Source of the DNA: Hymenobacter aranciens
GTDB taxonomy: Bacteria; Bacteroidota; Bacteroidia; Cytophagales; Hymenobacteraceae
Direction of reading: 5' to 3'
DNA: 64,000 bases
NCBI RefSeq assembly: GCF_030580865.1
Contig: NZ_JAUQSY010000004.1
Location: forward strand, 124,001 to 188,000
The number at the start of each line of letters is the position of its first letter. The first letter of the stretch is position 1. The notes under the pieces are model-generated. The model was not told where the DNA came from and made no database searches. It worked only from the letters and a program-made list of their open reading frames with translations. This document shows, one piece after another, positions 1-9,900 of this stretch. The position numbers and the translations under genes were made by a program.

Positions 1-623
1 GGCGTGGAGGCCGCCATGATGCAAGTGCCGCCGGCCTTGCAAAACAGCGTGCAGCCCTCGAACCAGGCCGTAGCCGCGCCCAGGATGAAGTCGGTGGTGC
101 CTTCGATGTAGCAGTTTTTGTAGTACTGCCGGCTGCCGTAGCCGTAGGGGTACAGCGTGTCGCGGAAGCCCAGAAAGCGGCAGTTGAGGAACCGCGCCTT
201 GTCGCCGTACACCCACATGGCCGGGGCTTGCCCGGTGGTGGCGGGGTTTTGAAAGGTCAGGTTTTCGGCTGAAAAGTCGTTGCCAAATACCCGGAAAGCT
301 GAGGCTTCGGAAGTACCCAGCGGCTCAAGCGCGCCATCCGGCACCCGGCCGTTGAAGTCGTCGAAGGTGAGGATGGTTTCGAGGGCATCTTCGCCCAGCA
401 GGCGCACGAAGTTCTGTTTTTTGGCCAGGTTGAGCTTTTCCTTGTAGATGCCTTTTTTGATGAATATGGTGATGAGCGTGCGGTTGTTTTTGGGTACCGC
501 ATCGAGGGCGGCCTGCACGGTGCGGTAGGTGCCGCTGCCGTCGGGGGCCACCGTCCATTGCTGGTTTTGAGCCAGCAAGGTGGTGCTGAGCAGGAGCAGC
601 CAGCTAAGTAGGAAGTATTGCAT
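1..623 (-). CDS. Pectinesterase (CE8), C-terminus cut off by window edge
   Basis: The frame opens at the ATG at 623 and runs without a stop off the left edge (207 codons seen). A signal peptide (MQYFLLSWLLLLSTTLLAQ) is followed by the start of a right-handed beta-helix typical of CE8 (APDGSGTYRTVQAALDAVP). The motifs GFRDTLYPYG and YIEGTTDFILGAA match the two active-site segments of pectin methylesterases, which remove methyl esters from homogalacturonan in the periplasm or outside the cell. The usual Gln in the xQDTLY segment is Arg here. It is the last visible gene of the minus-strand pectin cluster, 38 bases after the GH43 gene, so probably in the same operon. Confidence 0.9.
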   Translation of the reverse strand, partial: MQYFLLSWLLLLSTTLLAQNQQWTVAPDGSGTYRTVQAALDAVPKNNRTLITIFIKKGIYKEKLNLAKKQNFVRLLGEDALETILTFDDFNGRVPDGALEPLGTSEASAFRVFGNDFSAENLTFQNPATTGQAPAMWVYGDKARFLNCRFLGFRDTLYPYGYGSRQYYKNCYIEGTTDFILGAATAWFEGCTLFCKAGGTCIMAAST

Positions 624-661
624 GGGTGGGAGTTAGGGTAAGAGGGTAGAGAAAATACAGG

Positions 662-2275
662 TCAGGGGGTCACGCGCCACCAGTCGGCGTCGAGGTGGCC
701 AGCGTCGTTGGTGCGCCCGGCGCGGGTGCAGAACAGGCCCATCTTGGCGCCAATCCACTTGCCCTCGCGGGCCTGAAATTCGGCGCCGACGGGCTGAAAC
801 GACTGGCCATTGAGGCTGTAGCTGAACTGGCATTTGGCGCCGGCGCGCACCACCACACGCAGGTACAGCGGCTGGTCGGCGGGCACGTCCAGCGGCGGGC
901 TGCTGACTTCGGCGGTTCCCTTGTCAGCATTCAGGCAGGTGCTGAGGGCCAGTTGCAGCTTGCCGGCGCGGTGGGTCAGGGAGAGGTGGGCATAGTCGAG
1001 CCCCATTATCACCAGCCCGGCCTTTTCGCCCTCGAAGCGGGGCACGAAGCGCAGCTTAGCGGTGGCAGTGAACTGTTCGGCCGGCAGCTTTTGCAGCAGC
1101 AGATTAGGCAGCTGCCAGAAGTTCTTGTAATCCGTCGGCAACGGCACCGAGTATAGCCGCAGCATGCCCTGCGGCCCCATCGGAAAAGCCCAGCCCAACT
1201 GCGGGTTGGCCGACCATTGCCAGTGCAGGCCTAGGGTGTTGCCGTTGAACTCGTCGGAGGTAGCCGGCGCGGCCGGCGGCTGGGGTTTGAGGGCCGGCTT
1301 GCGGTGCGTCAGCACGGGCTCGCCCACGCCGTCGCCGTCCGGGTCGAGGCCGATGACGGGCCAGTCGTTTTTCCAAATCATCGGCTGCAGATGCACCACC
1401 CGGCCGTAAGCGCCCTGGTCCTGGAAGTGCAGAAACCAGTCTTCCCGGCCGTCCGGCGTATCAACCCAGGCACCCTGGTGCGGGCCGTTGATGGGCGTTT
1501 TTCCCTGGGCCAGCACAATCTTATCCTCGTAAGGACCAAAAGGATTACGCGAGCGCAGCACCACCTGCCAGCCGGTGGGCACCCCGCCGCCCGGCGCGAA
1601 AATGTAGTAGTAGCCGTGGCGCTTGTAGAATTTCGGCCCCTCGATGGTGGGGTGCCGGTCGTGACCGTCGAACACCAGCACTTCATCGCCGAGCAGACGC
1701 AGGCCGTCGGGGCTCATGCGGCTCACCGCCAGCACACTTTTAAAACCGGCGCGGCTGCCGGCAAAGCCATGCACCAGGTAAGCCTGCCCGTCGTCGTCCC
1801 AGAGCGGGCAGGGGTCAATCCAGCCCCTGGCTTCCTTCACGAGGATGGGCGGCTCCCAGGGGCCGGCCGGGTGGCGCGCCCGCGTCACGAAAATGCCCAG
1901 GTCGGGGTCGGGGTAGTAGATGTAAAACTGCTTGTGGTGGTAGCGGATGGCGGGCGCCCACACGCCGTTGCCGTGCTGCGGCTGGTCGTAGCGAGCGGCG
2001 GGCTGCTGCTGGGTGAAGGCGGCACCGATTATCGTCCAGTTCACCAAGTCTTTAGAATGCAGAATCTGCAGGCCGGGCGCCGAGTTGAAGCTGGACGAGG
2101 TGAGGTAGTAGTCATCGCCGACCCGCACCACATCAGGGTCCGAGTAGTCAGCGCAAAGCACCGGGTTTTTGTAGCTGCCGTTGCCCAGGTCGGGTAGCCA
2201 CACCGGGGCCGTTTGGCCCAGGCTCAGCCAGGGCCAGCACATTCCGAGAAGCAGACAAAATCGGAAAACAGACAT
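662..2275 (-). CDS. Glycoside hydrolase family 43 (beta-xylosidase / alpha-arabinofuranosidase type)
   Basis: 537 aa with an N-terminal signal peptide (cleavage near SLGQ, residue 21). A five-bladed GH43 propeller fills roughly residues 35-330. The family's three acidic residues are visible: the base Asp46 in ADYSDPDVVRVG, the pKa-tuning Asp in GWIDPCPLWDDDG and the acid Glu in TIEGPKFYKRHGYYY. A C-terminal beta-sandwich (about 340-537, SDEFNGNTLGLHWQW) is the accessory domain usual for GH43 enzymes of the xylosidase/arabinofuranosidase subfamilies. Next to GH105 and GH28 genes, a role in trimming arabinose or xylose side chains of pectin is likely. The exact substrate cannot be read from the sequence. 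Confidence 0.9.
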   Translation of the reverse strand: MSVFRFCLLLGMCWPWLSLGQTAPVWLPDLGNGSYKNPVLCADYSDPDVVRVGDDYYLTSSSFNSAPGLQILHSKDLVNWTIIGAAFTQQQPAARYDQPQHGNGVWAPAIRYHHKQFYIYYPDPDLGIFVTRARHPAGPWEPPILVKEARGWIDPCPLWDDDGQAYLVHGFAGSRAGFKSVLAVSRMSPDGLRLLGDEVLVFDGHDRHPTIEGPKFYKRHGYYYIFAPGGGVPTGWQVVLRSRNPFGPYEDKIVLAQGKTPINGPHQGAWVDTPDGREDWFLHFQDQGAYGRVVHLQPMIWKNDWPVIGLDPDGDGVGEPVLTHRKPALKPQPPAAPATSDEFNGNTLGLHWQWSANPQLGWAFPMGPQGMLRLYSVPLPTDYKNFWQLPNLLLQKLPAEQFTATAKLRFVPRFEGEKAGLVIMGLDYAHLSLTHRAGKLQLALSTCLNADKGTAEVSSPPLDVPADQPLYLRVVVRAGAKCQFSYSLNGQSFQPVGAEFQAREGKWIGAKMGLFCTRAGRTNDAGHLDADWWRVTP

Positions 2276-2304
2276 CGGCCGAAAGCCCGGTTCAGGGGCG
2301 AAGA

Positions 2305-4230
2305 TTATTTACTCAGCAGCCACGTAGCAAGGTCTTTAGCCGCCTGAAAATTCTCGAACGAGGCTGGAATCTTGCGCCCGTCCACGTATTCGTTGTACAG
2401 CCAGGGGTCGCCGAGTAGGAACACGCGGCCTTTGCCCACGTTGGCAGTGGCCATGATGACTTTGCCGTTGTTGGTAACCAGCGGCTGGGCGGGCTGCTGC
2501 ACGCTCAGCACCGACAGCTCCTTGACGTAAGCCGTTTTAGCATTCTTAAACACCGCCTTGCCCGTCGATAAATCGACCAGACCCTGCTCGAACTGGCTGC
2601 CCTGCACCATGTTCACGCTCTGGTCGGTGAAGCGGGCGCCGAAGGTCTGGGCCAGCTCGTTGAAGTGCTTGGTTTCGCAGTTGGCGGTGTCGTTGGCCAG
2701 TAACACGAGCGTGCCGCCGGCCTTCACCCAGTCGTTGATAACCTGGCGGTCGGCGGCGCCCACGTAGTTGGGGCTAGCCGTTTCCTTGCGGGTGTCGGGG
2801 TCCACGATGATGTACACACTCAGGGGCTTGAGCGTGGCGGCGGTGGGGGCCGTGGGCACGGCTACCGTGCGGGCACCCAGCTCCCGGAACTGGTTGCCCC
2901 AGAGCCAGAAGCCGCCGTGGGTGCGCTCCTCCCAAGTGTAGTGCCACTGCTCGGGCTCGCCGGTGAGGGCGTTTTTGCGCAGCTCGTGGTTGAAGTAGTA
3001 GTCGAGGCCTACGATTTTACCCTGCCCAAGCTGGTTTTCGGCCGCAATTTCCATCTCCACGCTGGCCAGGATGAACGGCCCGACGCCCTTCAAGTCGTTC
3101 TTGCGCAGCGGCTCGCTGAGGTAGTATTCAAAGGAGCCGTCGCGGTAAGGCTTGCCGCCTAGCCCGCCCACGCTCACCGTGCCGTTGAAGGCCAGCGCGC
3201 CGCCGGACTCGGTGCTCACGAAGGATTTCAACAGGCCCGCGTAGCCTTTCTCGGCCGTTTTGGCGAAGGATTTATCGAGGTAGCCCAGTCGCACGCCCTT
3301 GGCCAGGAAGTACACGAACATGCTGCTGCCGGAGGCTTCGGCGTAGTTTCCTTTGCGGGCTTCCTGGTTCATTACCAGGCTCCAGGTGCCGGTTTTGGCG
3401 TCCTGATACCGGGCCAGCACGGGGGCCAGGTGCTGCACGCTTTTAACCAGCTGCGGCCGTTGCGGGTGGTTGGCGGGCAGGTAGTCGAGCACATCCACCA
3501 GGGCCATGGCGTACCAGCCGATGCCGCGGTCCCAGAAGTTGGGGCTCTGGCCGGTGGTTTTGTTGGCCCACTGCTGCTCGCGGCTTTCGTCGTAGCCGTG
3601 GTAGAGCAGGCCGGTTTTGGGGTCCACGAGGTGCTGCTCAACCAGGGCAAACTGCTTCGCGACATCATCAAAACCAGCGGGTTGATTGAATACCTGGCTG
3701 TATTCGGCGTAGAACGGCTCGGCCATGTACAGGCCGTCGAGCCACATCTGGTTCTGGTAGATTTTCTTGTGCCAGAAGCCGCCCGCCTTCGTACGCGGCT
3801 GCGTCGCCAGCTGCTCGCGCAGCAGAGTAGCGGCCTTGGCGTAGCGGGCCTGGTCGGGCACCGAGGTTTGGGCCAGCAGCAGCAGGGCGTGACCGGTGGT
3901 CAGGTTGTCGAGGTTGTAGTCCTCGGCCTTGTAGGTGCGGATGCTGCCATCCTTTTGCACGAACTGGTCGAGGTCTTTCTTGATGTAGGTGAAGTACTTG
4001 CCATCGCCGCTGCGCTGCCACACGCGTTCCAGCGCCTTGAGCATCAGCCCTTGCTCGTAGTCCCAGCGGGCCGTTTTGCGGCTGCCGATGACGATGGAAT
4101 CGGGGTGCCAGCTGATGAAGGCGTCGGCCATGCGCTGCGACATGGGCGGGGCAGCCGGCGGGGCCGGCTGCGCCACGGCCGCCTGCCCAAACAAGGCCAT
4201 ACCCAGCAAAGAAAGAACGATACTATTCAT
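2305..4230 (-). CDS. GH105 unsaturated rhamnogalacturonyl hydrolase with C-terminal GATase-like domain
   Basis: 641 aa, signal peptide ending near residue 20. Residues about 30-420 form the alpha/alpha-barrel of GH88/GH105 enzymes, with the family segment DRGIGWYAMALVDVLDYLP near residue 240 and TGHALLLLAQ earlier. These enzymes remove the 4,5-unsaturated galacturonic acid left by lyases on rhamnogalacturonan oligosaccharides. The last 180 residues (VYIIVDPDTRKE, VNDWVKAGGTLVLLANDTANCE) look like a DUF4350/GATase-type domain, an addition seen in other Bacteroidota GH105 proteins. The gene lies 12 bases downstream of the CE12-GH28 gene and 29 bases upstream of GH43, which supports one operon. 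Confidence 0.9.
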   Translation of the reverse strand: MNSIVLSLLGMALFGQAAVAQPAPPAAPPMSQRMADAFISWHPDSIVIGSRKTARWDYEQGLMLKALERVWQRSGDGKYFTYIKKDLDQFVQKDGSIRTYKAEDYNLDNLTTGHALLLLAQTSVPDQARYAKAATLLREQLATQPRTKAGGFWHKKIYQNQMWLDGLYMAEPFYAEYSQVFNQPAGFDDVAKQFALVEQHLVDPKTGLLYHGYDESREQQWANKTTGQSPNFWDRGIGWYAMALVDVLDYLPANHPQRPQLVKSVQHLAPVLARYQDAKTGTWSLVMNQEARKGNYAEASGSSMFVYFLAKGVRLGYLDKSFAKTAEKGYAGLLKSFVSTESGGALAFNGTVSVGGLGGKPYRDGSFEYYLSEPLRKNDLKGVGPFILASVEMEIAAENQLGQGKIVGLDYYFNHELRKNALTGEPEQWHYTWEERTHGGFWLWGNQFRELGARTVAVPTAPTAATLKPLSVYIIVDPDTRKETASPNYVGAADRQVINDWVKAGGTLVLLANDTANCETKHFNELAQTFGARFTDQSVNMVQGSQFEQGLVDLSTGKAVFKNAKTAYVKELSVLSVQQPAQPLVTNNGKVIMATANVGKGRVFLLGDPWLYNEYVDGRKIPASFENFQAAKDLATWLLSK

Positions 4231-4242
4231 ACAGTTAGCCCC

Positions 4243-6606
4243 TTAGCCTTTGGCGATGGTTACGGTTTTCTTACCCAGCTTCTGGCCCAGCTCCACGTCT
4301 TTTTTTGCCGCCTTCGTGTTGGTGTTCAGCACCCGAATGTCCTTCGACCGGTCGCCGCTGACGCGCAGCAGCAGCTCGGCATTCGGCGCGTAGCGGATGC
4401 CGTCCAGCGCAATGTTGCGGCTGTTTTGCACCTCCAGCACCGGCCTGGTTTCCGAGCTCAGCAGAGTCACGTTTTTGAGCTGAATGTTCTCGGCTTCCTG
4501 GCACACCATCCCTTTTTCGCATTGAATAACAACATCTTCAATGCGGATATCCTTGATGCTCATCTCCGGCAGCCCGCGCACCAGGATGCCGGTTTCGGCG
4601 CCTTTGCAGGTCACGTTGCGAATGCGGAAGCCCTGGAACTGCGGCGTGCCCTCGTTGAGCGGCATGGCGGCGATGACGGGCGGCTCGGTCGATTCGCCGG
4701 CCTGCGGCACGGGGTCCTTGGCGGCGTAGTACATGTCGAACAGGATGGCCTGCCCGGCGATGTCGGTCATGTCCACGCCGTCCACGAACACGTTTTCGAC
4801 TACCCCGCCCCGGCCGCGGGCGGTTTTGAAGCGCAGCCCGACATCGGTGCCGATGAAGGTGCAGTTGCTCACGAACAGGTTGCGCGCCCCGCCCGACATC
4901 TCCGAGCCGATGACGAAGCCGCCGTGGGCGTGGTACACCTTGCAGTCGCGAAAAATGAAGTTTTCGGTGGGCACGCCGCGCTTGCGGCCCTGCTCATCGC
5001 GCCCGCTTTTGATGCAGATGCCATCGTCGCCCACGTCGAAGGTGCAGCCCTCCACGAGGCCGGTGCGGCACGACTCCAGGTCGAGCGCGTCGGTGTTCTG
5101 GCCGTACCAGGGATTGCGCACGGTTACGTTACGCACCGTCACGTTGTCGCACAGCAGCGGGTGGATGGTCCAGGCCGGCGAGTTCTGGATGGTGAAGCCT
5201 TCCAGCAGCACCTGCCGGCAGCGCGTGAGGCTGAGCATATTGGGCCGCAGGAAGTCGCGCACGTCGTCGTAGGCCGTCAGGTCGAGGCCCCGGCGCAGGG
5301 GGCCGTTATGGGTTTCGAGGGTGCCCTTCAGCGAGCTGGCCGAGGGGTACCAGGTGTCTTTCTTATCGTTGGTCACGCCGCCTCTTTCCAGCAAATCCTT
5401 CCACTGGCCGGAGGTGAGCTTGCTCTTTTTCACGGGCCGCCAGGTGTCGCCGGCTCCGTCGAACACGCCCGGGCCGGTGATGGCCACGTTGGTGAGGTCG
5501 GTACCCGAAATCGGGGCCTGGTTGCGGATGGCCTCCTCCCCTTCCCAGGTGGTTTTCACCAGCGGGTACTGGGCGCGGTCGGCCGTGAACTGCACCAGCG
5601 CGCCGGCGGCCAGGTGCAGATTTACATTGCTTTTCAGCACGATGGGGCCGGTGAGCCACAGGCCCCGGGGCACCAGCACGGTGCCGCCCTGCTGGCCGGC
5701 CGCGTCGATGGCTTTGCGGAAAGCCTCGGTGTTGAGCTGCTGGCCGTCGGCCAGCGCACCATACTTCGTCAGGTCAAAGGTGTCCTTTTTGATGATAACC
5801 GGCAGTACGATGGGTAGCTCGTAAGCGTACTTGCCGTCGAAATTCGTGTGGCGCAAGTGACTGGCCAACCCGAGCTTCTGCTCCTGCACACCCTGCGCCA
5901 CCAGCTGGGCCACGCGGGTTGCGCCGTACTCCGAGAAGTGGGTGTTGTCGTTCTTGGCCGGCGGCACGGGGTTGGGCTGGTAGTAGCCGTTGATGTAGCT
6001 CCAGAACAGCGGCCGGCTACCCTCTTCACCCAATTGCGAGTAAAGTGCCCAGCTTTTTTCGTGCAGGTCAATCAGCGGCACTTTCTGGGCTTTAGCCACT
6101 TCGCGGGCCACGGCGGGGTATTGGCCGTGGTCGTCCTTGCGCTGGCCTTTGTCATCGAAGTAGCGGCGGCCCACGGGCGTGAGCAACACCGGGTTGGCGC
6201 CCTTCTGCTTCGCCTCCTGCACGAATTTGGTGAGTAGCTGGCGGTAGGTAGTCTGGGCCGGGGCCGAGCGGGTGCTGTCCTCGGTTTTCGAGTCGTTGTG
6301 CCCGAACTGAATGAACACCCAGTCGCCGGGTTTCACCTGCTCCAGCACTTTGGCCCAGCGGCCTTCGCGCAGAAAGCTCTTGGTGCTACGCCCGTTCTGG
6401 GCGTGATTCTGAATGCTGACGCCGCCATCAAAAAACTGCCCGAAGGCCATGCCCCAGCCGCGCTCCGGCTTGCTAAGGTCGGCCTTCTGCGACATCGTGG
6501 AGTCGCCCACCAGGAAAATCTGAATTTTCTGCTCGTCGGCCGGCCGGAAGGCCAGCAGCAGGAACGTTGCCAGACTCGCCAGCGACAGTGCCAAAGTTGC
6601 TTTCAT
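4243..6606 (-). CDS. Bifunctional CE12 rhamnogalacturonan acetylesterase - GH28 polygalacturonase
   Basis: 787 aa from the ATG at 6606 (an in-frame TTG at 6609 is less likely). After a signal peptide, residues about 28-255 are an SGNH hydrolase: GDSTMSQ with the nucleophile Ser near residue 35, FGHND near 103, and DNTHFSEYGA with Asp/His near 220. This matches rhamnogalacturonan acetylesterases. Residues about 275-745 are a GH28 beta-helix with all four catalytic segments: NTDALD (about 504), DDGICIKSGRD (about 527), HGGFVIGSE (about 560) and RFKTARGRGG (about 594). One secreted protein would therefore remove acetyl groups and hydrolyse the galacturonan backbone. It is first of the 1-6.6 kb pectin operon; an operator-like site lies about 130 bases upstream. 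Confidence 0.92.
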   Translation of the reverse strand: MKATLALSLASLATFLLLAFRPADEQKIQIFLVGDSTMSQKADLSKPERGWGMAFGQFFDGGVSIQNHAQNGRSTKSFLREGRWAKVLEQVKPGDWVFIQFGHNDSKTEDSTRSAPAQTTYRQLLTKFVQEAKQKGANPVLLTPVGRRYFDDKGQRKDDHGQYPAVAREVAKAQKVPLIDLHEKSWALYSQLGEEGSRPLFWSYINGYYQPNPVPPAKNDNTHFSEYGATRVAQLVAQGVQEQKLGLASHLRHTNFDGKYAYELPIVLPVIIKKDTFDLTKYGALADGQQLNTEAFRKAIDAAGQQGGTVLVPRGLWLTGPIVLKSNVNLHLAAGALVQFTADRAQYPLVKTTWEGEEAIRNQAPISGTDLTNVAITGPGVFDGAGDTWRPVKKSKLTSGQWKDLLERGGVTNDKKDTWYPSASSLKGTLETHNGPLRRGLDLTAYDDVRDFLRPNMLSLTRCRQVLLEGFTIQNSPAWTIHPLLCDNVTVRNVTVRNPWYGQNTDALDLESCRTGLVEGCTFDVGDDGICIKSGRDEQGRKRGVPTENFIFRDCKVYHAHGGFVIGSEMSGGARNLFVSNCTFIGTDVGLRFKTARGRGGVVENVFVDGVDMTDIAGQAILFDMYYAAKDPVPQAGESTEPPVIAAMPLNEGTPQFQGFRIRNVTCKGAETGILVRGLPEMSIKDIRIEDVVIQCEKGMVCQEAENIQLKNVTLLSSETRPVLEVQNSRNIALDGIRYAPNAELLLRVSGDRSKDIRVLNTNTKAAKKDVELGQKLGKKTVTIAKG

Positions 6607-6731
6607 CAACTACTACCCAAGGTCGGCCCGCCCGCTTAGCAGCCGGGAGGCACCAATTGATGCCTCTACAATATTAACCCCGCCCCCGCCGCGAATGCCT
6701 TAAAACAGGGTTAGAACGCCGATTTATTTGC

Positions 6732-6755
6732 GCAAACGATGCCGGGAACGATACC
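6732..6755. promoter_or_regulatory. Operator-like double site upstream of CE12-GH28
   Basis: Two AACGAT hexamers (6735-6740 and 6747-6752) lie 12 bases apart, separated by GCCGGG and preceded by TTTATTTGCG. The CAAACGAT core resembles LacI-family operators (AANCGNT type). The same arrangement, with AWCGWT hexamers in the opposite sense, is found at 10612-10634 in front of the next pectin unit. Function is inferred. Confidence 0.4.
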
Positions 6756-6786
6756 ACGTAATTTCAAAAACAGGCTGCCGAAAGAC

Positions 6787-6876
6787 GTAGGGGCGGGTCT
6801 TGCCCCCGCCCGGCATCACCGCGCCGGTTGCGTCATTCGTACAGTTCCGGCGGGCGGGGGCAAGCCCCGCCCCTAC
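6787..6876. repeat. Imperfect 26-base GC-rich inverted repeat
   Basis: Left arm 6787-6812 (GTAGGGGCGGG, then TTGCCCCCGCCCG) is mirrored at 6851-6876 with one mismatch, enclosing 38 bases. It has the form of a dispersed intergenic palindromic element (REP/MITE-like). It lies between two pectin transcription units, directly next to a terminator hairpin. Copies elsewhere cannot be tested within this window. Confidence 0.7.
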
Positions 6877-6879
6877 AAA

Positions 6880-6916
6880 AAAACGCCGTTTCCGCGACTC
6901 GCGGAAACGGCGTTTT
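6880..6916 (-). terminator. Intrinsic terminator after the T9SS pectinesterase gene
   Basis: A perfect 16-base stem (AAAACGCCGTTTCCGC with its complement) around a GACTC loop. It is A-rich on one side and T-rich on the other, so it could act on either strand. It starts 22 bases after the stop of the minus-strand gene ending at 6939. Confidence 0.85.
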
Positions 6917-6938
6917 GCTTTATTTGCTTACTAGTTAT

Positions 6939-9900
6939 CTAGCGCACCACCACGCGGCGGGTATCGAGCCCACCGGCCGTGGTAGCCCGCAGCACATACA
7001 CGCCCGCAGCCAAGCCAACGAGGCTAAATTGCTGCGGTGCAACTGATTCATTGGCCGTCAGCATACGAGTTAGCACCACTTGGCCTAGCGCATTGAGCAG
7101 GCTCAGCTCTGTAGCCTGACGGTAGCCAGCCAGCTCCACCGTGAGGTGCCCCTGCGCCGGATTGGGATACACGCGGAGGCTGCTGCCAGCCAGCGCGGCG
7201 CGGCGGCTGGTCACCACTATTGCCGCCGATGGAGCGGAAACGCAGCCCGCGGCGCTGGTGGTTACCACGGTGTACGACCCCAGCTGCGCGGGCGTATTCA
7301 CCACGTAAGTCTGGCTGGTAGCGCCGGGTACGGCCGTAGTGCCCAGGTACCACTGGTTGCCGCTGGTGGCGCTCGACGTGAGGGTGGTAGCACCGCCGCT
7401 GCTCTGAACAGTCACTGTGGGCTGGGCCGGGATAGGATTGATAGTGAGGCTGAACGTGGCGGCGATAGCGGCGCAGGCACCGCTGGCGGCCAGGCTGTTC
7501 GTTATCACATAGGTGCCGGGCGTGCTGCTGCCCAGGTTCACGGCGCCCGTGGTCGGGTCGATGCTCAGGCCGGTGGTCGAGGAGTAAGTGCCGGCCGTGC
7601 TGCCAGTAGCCACGGTGGGCGTAACCAGATTGCTGCTAGCGCAGTAGGCGGCATTGGCGTAGCTGAAAGTGGCGGCGGGAGCAGCCGTGATGGTCACGCT
7701 GAACGTGGCCGAAGCGGCGGCGCAGCCGCCGCTGGCCGCTACGGCGTTCGTCACGGTGTAGGTGCCGGGCGTGCTGCTGCCGGGCGTGATGGTGCCGGTA
7801 GTGGCATCGAGCGTGAGGCCGGCAACCGAGGCCGAGAAGGTGCCCGCCGTGCCGCCGGTGCCCAGTGTAACGGGCACCGTGCTGCTCTGCGAGGTGCAAT
7901 ACGTAGCGGCCGGGTAGGTGAAGGCGGCCGAAGTGGCGGCCGTTACGGTGACGGTGGCGGTGCTGGAACAGGCCACGCCCGGTGTATACGTAATTACGTA
8001 AGTACCCGGCGTGCTGGTGGCCAGGTTGATAGTGCCCGTGCTACCCTCAATGCTCAGGCCGGTGGTCGAGGTGAAGGCGCCGCCCGCCGTGCCGGTCACC
8101 GTCGGCGTCGGGTTGGTACCGCTGGCGCAGTAGGTGGCGTTAGCGTAAGAGAAGGCGGCATTGCAGGGCGCGCTCAGGGCTTCGCCTTTCACCATCACGT
8201 CGCGCAGCAGCATGTAGCGGCCGTTGCTGGTGCTGCTGGTGGTGAAGTACATGCGGATGGTCAGCGTCTGCCCGGCCGGAACGGTGACGCCCGTGGTGCC
8301 ATTCAGGGCCAAGCGGTAGGTTTGGTTGGTGCCGCTGTTCTGGTTGCGAATGGCGAAAGAGGCCGGGGCGCCGTTGGTGCCCCCGCCGGTGGTGAGCGTG
8401 CCCAGCGGCCCCACGCCGTTGGTGACGTTCACCGAGTCGGCGTTGCCCACGGCAAAACCGGTGAGCGAGTACGACACGCCCGCCAGGCCCGTAGTGTTGT
8501 AAATGGCATTCCAGAACACCAGCGAATCGATGCGCACGGCCGAAGCGGCATCAGCAGTAACGGTGAACTGCTTGTAGAAACGGCGGTTGAGCGAGCTGCC
8601 GGGGCCGCCCACGGCGGTGGTCCACTGCCCGGTGGCGGTGGGGGCAAACGCCTGCCCGTAGCGCGACGAGCGCGCCGGATAAGCCGTAACCGTAGTACCA
8701 TTCGAAGGCACCAGCTGGTTGAAGGTGGACGTGCTGGCCGTCACGGCCGCCGAGCGCACCTGGGCGCTGTCCTGGTCACTCACTTTCAGCGACCACCACT
8801 GCAACACGTTCGAAACCTGGGCGGCGGTGTTGGTTTTGGCGCCCGTCACGGCCACGTTTAGCGCAGTGGCGCCGGGGCTGCTGTGCACGATATTGCCGGC
8901 GTAGGTGCCCGCCGTGGCGGCATTCAGCCGCACGCTGATAATGGTAGCAGCCAGGGTGTTGGCCGCGGGCGTCAGCACCAGCGGGGCGACGTTGGTGGCC
9001 CAGTTCGTGCCGCCGTTGGCGGATACTTCGTAGTTGGCCGGCGGCGTAATGGTCACGTTGGCCGTCAGGTTTTCACCGCTCACGGTGTAGGTCTGCACGG
9101 CCGAGGTACCCGTCTGGTACTGCGCGAAAGTGCCGAGGGCAACGGTGTTGGCCGTGATGGTGGGCACGCTCGATACCTGCACGGTAGCCGTCTGGTGGGT
9201 AGCCAGGCCGGCCTTCGAGGCGCGCACGTAATAGTAGTAGGCCGAGCCGGCCACGGGCAGCGCGTCGGTCATCTGGAAGTTCCAGGTCGAGTCGTTAGCG
9301 GCCGTTACGGTATTGATTTGGCTGAAGGTGACGTTGTCCGACGAGCGGTACAAGTCGTAGCGGATGCCCGTCATGGCCCAGCTGATGTTCCAGTTAATGG
9401 TGGTCTGGCTGGCTCCTTTGGCGGCGCGGAAGTTGGCCACCGCAATGTCGGGCGAGAAGGTGGCGCAGACGTTGCTGGCCACGGCGCAGGGGTTCCAGCT
9501 GCCGAACACCGTGGCGCGCTGGTAAGCTGCGGTATCGGCCACCGCCAGCTGGCGCGACCACGCCGCGCGCTGGCTCACGTTCACGGCGTTGCCGTTGAAG
9601 TGGCGGGGGCGGAACTCGGCGTAGGTAATGAGGCTGGTGTTGGTGCCGGCATCCCAGGTTACCCAGCCGGCGGGCTGCAGCTGGTTGATACCCACGCGGC
9701 TTTTCAGGAATACGGTTTTGTTGTTGGTCGGCGCGGCGGCGTTGGCGGCGTCGTTCTGCCAGGGCCGGCCCAGGTAATACAGCGTGCCGCCGGTGTTCGA
9801 GGGCAGCGTGGTATTGCGGAATACGAAGCCGTACGCCTGCCCGGCCGGCGTGTTGGCCGCCGTGATGTAGGAGGCGCCATTTGAGGTGCGCGACTTGGCA

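Noticed and set aside
3430-5817. A 795-codon open frame on the plus strand opposite the GH105 and CE12-GH28 genes
   Set aside because: It mirrors the codon pattern of two clearly identified genes on the other strand, has no recognisable domain, and spans the boundary of both genes. High GC content leaves such antisense frames open.
7146-8861. A long plus-strand frame opposite the pectinesterase repeats
   Set aside because: Composition is almost only Gly, Arg and Ala, as expected opposite Thr/Ala/Gly-rich Ig-like repeats; no start context or family.
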